Assembly (NCBI GenBank): GCA_937951685.1
Contig: CALFBG010000148.1
Location: forward strand, 1-45,008
Length of the DNA stretch: 45,008 nt
Direction: 5' to 3'
DNA from: an uncultured Saprospiraceae bacterium
GTDB taxonomy: Bacteria > Bacteroidota > Bacteroidia > Chitinophagales > Saprospiraceae
The notes under the pieces were generated by a model. The model was given only the letters and a program-made list of their open reading frames with translations. It searched no databases and had not been told where the DNA came from. The translations under genes and the position numbers were made by a program. Shown in pieces: positions 44,751-45,008 of this stretch (its first letter is position 1; the number at the start of each line of letters is the position of its first letter).

Positions 44751-44836
44751 CAAACTTGGATATGTTCATGGGATTATAATTTGTTGATAGTGAGTCGTTC
44801 CTCATGGTACGACTTACTATTTAACTTTTAATCGCT
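44751..44836 (+). repeat. 86 bp tandem repeat, copy 1, with hairpin and promoter-like core
   Basis: Copy 1 and copy 2 (44923-45008) differ at one base out of 86 (position 44757 T versus 44929 A). Inside is a 12 bp stem ATAGTGAGTCGT (44787-44798) with ACGACTTACTAT (44809-44820), one G-T pair, 10-base loop. Just before it, TTG (44756-44758), 16 bases, then TATAATTTG (44775-44783) resembles a Bacteroidota promoter. No protein frame is visible. The 86-base spacer between copies contains GCCGA/TCGGC and TTTAGG/CCTAAA hairpins. Confidence 0.7.
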
Positions 44837-44922
44837 GATAACTATATAAATTTAGGTTTTATCCTAAATCAATTAAAACTCAGCTGACGAGTCAAACTCA
44901 GCTTGCCGAATAAGATCGGCTT

Positions 44923-45008
44923 CAAACTAGGATATGTTCATGGGATTATAATTTGTTGATAGTGAGTCGTTCCTCATGGTACGACTTACTATTTAACTTT
45001 TAATCGCT
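44923..45008 (+). repeat. 86 bp tandem repeat, copy 2, running off the window
   Basis: This copy keeps the hairpin (44959-44970 with 44981-44992) but the single difference from copy 1 turns the TTG of the promoter-like element into TAG. The window ends exactly at the same base where copy 1 stops matching the following spacer, so the true repeat unit may be longer and more copies may follow. Confidence 0.7.

Noticed and set aside
44751-45008. CRISPR array
   Set aside because: Repeats are 86 bp with an 86 bp spacer, far outside CRISPR dimensions, and no cas gene is near.

Overview
The window looks like a chromosome segment from a Bacteroidota bacterium, most likely of the Saprospiraceae type; the family is an inference, the phylum is well supported. 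Evidence: a moderately AT-rich genome; three large secreted proteins ending in type IX secretion (T9SS) sorting domains (one type B, two type A); many lipoproteins; few Shine-Dalgarno sites; and Bacteroidota-specific families such as WG-repeat and DUF6495-like proteins.

Layout. Positions 1-1.85 kb hold the tail of a LuxR-type HTH regulator, tRNA-Val(GAC), tRNA-Pro(GGG), and between the tRNAs a hairpin-rich stretch closed by a strong terminator that may be a non-coding RNA. 1.9-6.8 kb: SIMPL-domain secreted protein, RDD membrane protein, and a patatin-type lipase whose catalytic Ser and Asp are separated by a block of membrane helices. 6.8-7.5 kb: gene-free, with a dispersed-repeat-like sequence and a ~150 bp palindromic MITE-like element directly upstream of a 2085-residue PKD-domain T9SS protein (7.5-13.8 kb). 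13.9-18.9 kb: alpha/beta hydrolase, lipoprotein, DUF6495-like protein, membrane-anchored methyltransferase, lipoprotein. 19.1-24.7 kb: a giant WG-repeat protein convergent with a secreted endonuclease I with lamin-tail domain and T9SS signal. 25.4-28.6 kb: lipoprotein zinc metalloprotease, a small TTG-start lipoprotein, and an unknown lipoprotein. 29.0-34.8 kb: a minus-strand glycan operon (flippase, two GT4 and one GT2 glycosyltransferases, GNAT-like protein) ending in a small gene interrupted by an in-frame stop. 35.0-39.8 kb: ApbE, a DEDDh exonuclease, two MbnP-like lipoproteins and a diheme MbnH/cytochrome c peroxidase-like lipoprotein. 40.3-44.2 kb: subtilisin-like T9SS protease. The last ~260 bp contain an 86 bp sequence repeated at a 172 bp period and running off the window.

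How it fits together. Most products are cell-envelope or secreted: T9SS cargo (adhesin-like protein, nuclease, protease), lipoproteins, and a surface-glycan assembly set. The clearest functional partnership is MbnP/MbnH, known elsewhere as a copper-binding protein matured by a diheme enzyme that oxidises a tryptophan; here there are two MbnP paralogues and only one keeps tryptophans at the aligned region. The most unexplained signals are the tandem 86 bp repeats at the right end, the structured region between the tRNAs, the orphan terminator upstream of the nuclease gene, and the interrupted small gene at the end of the glycan operon.
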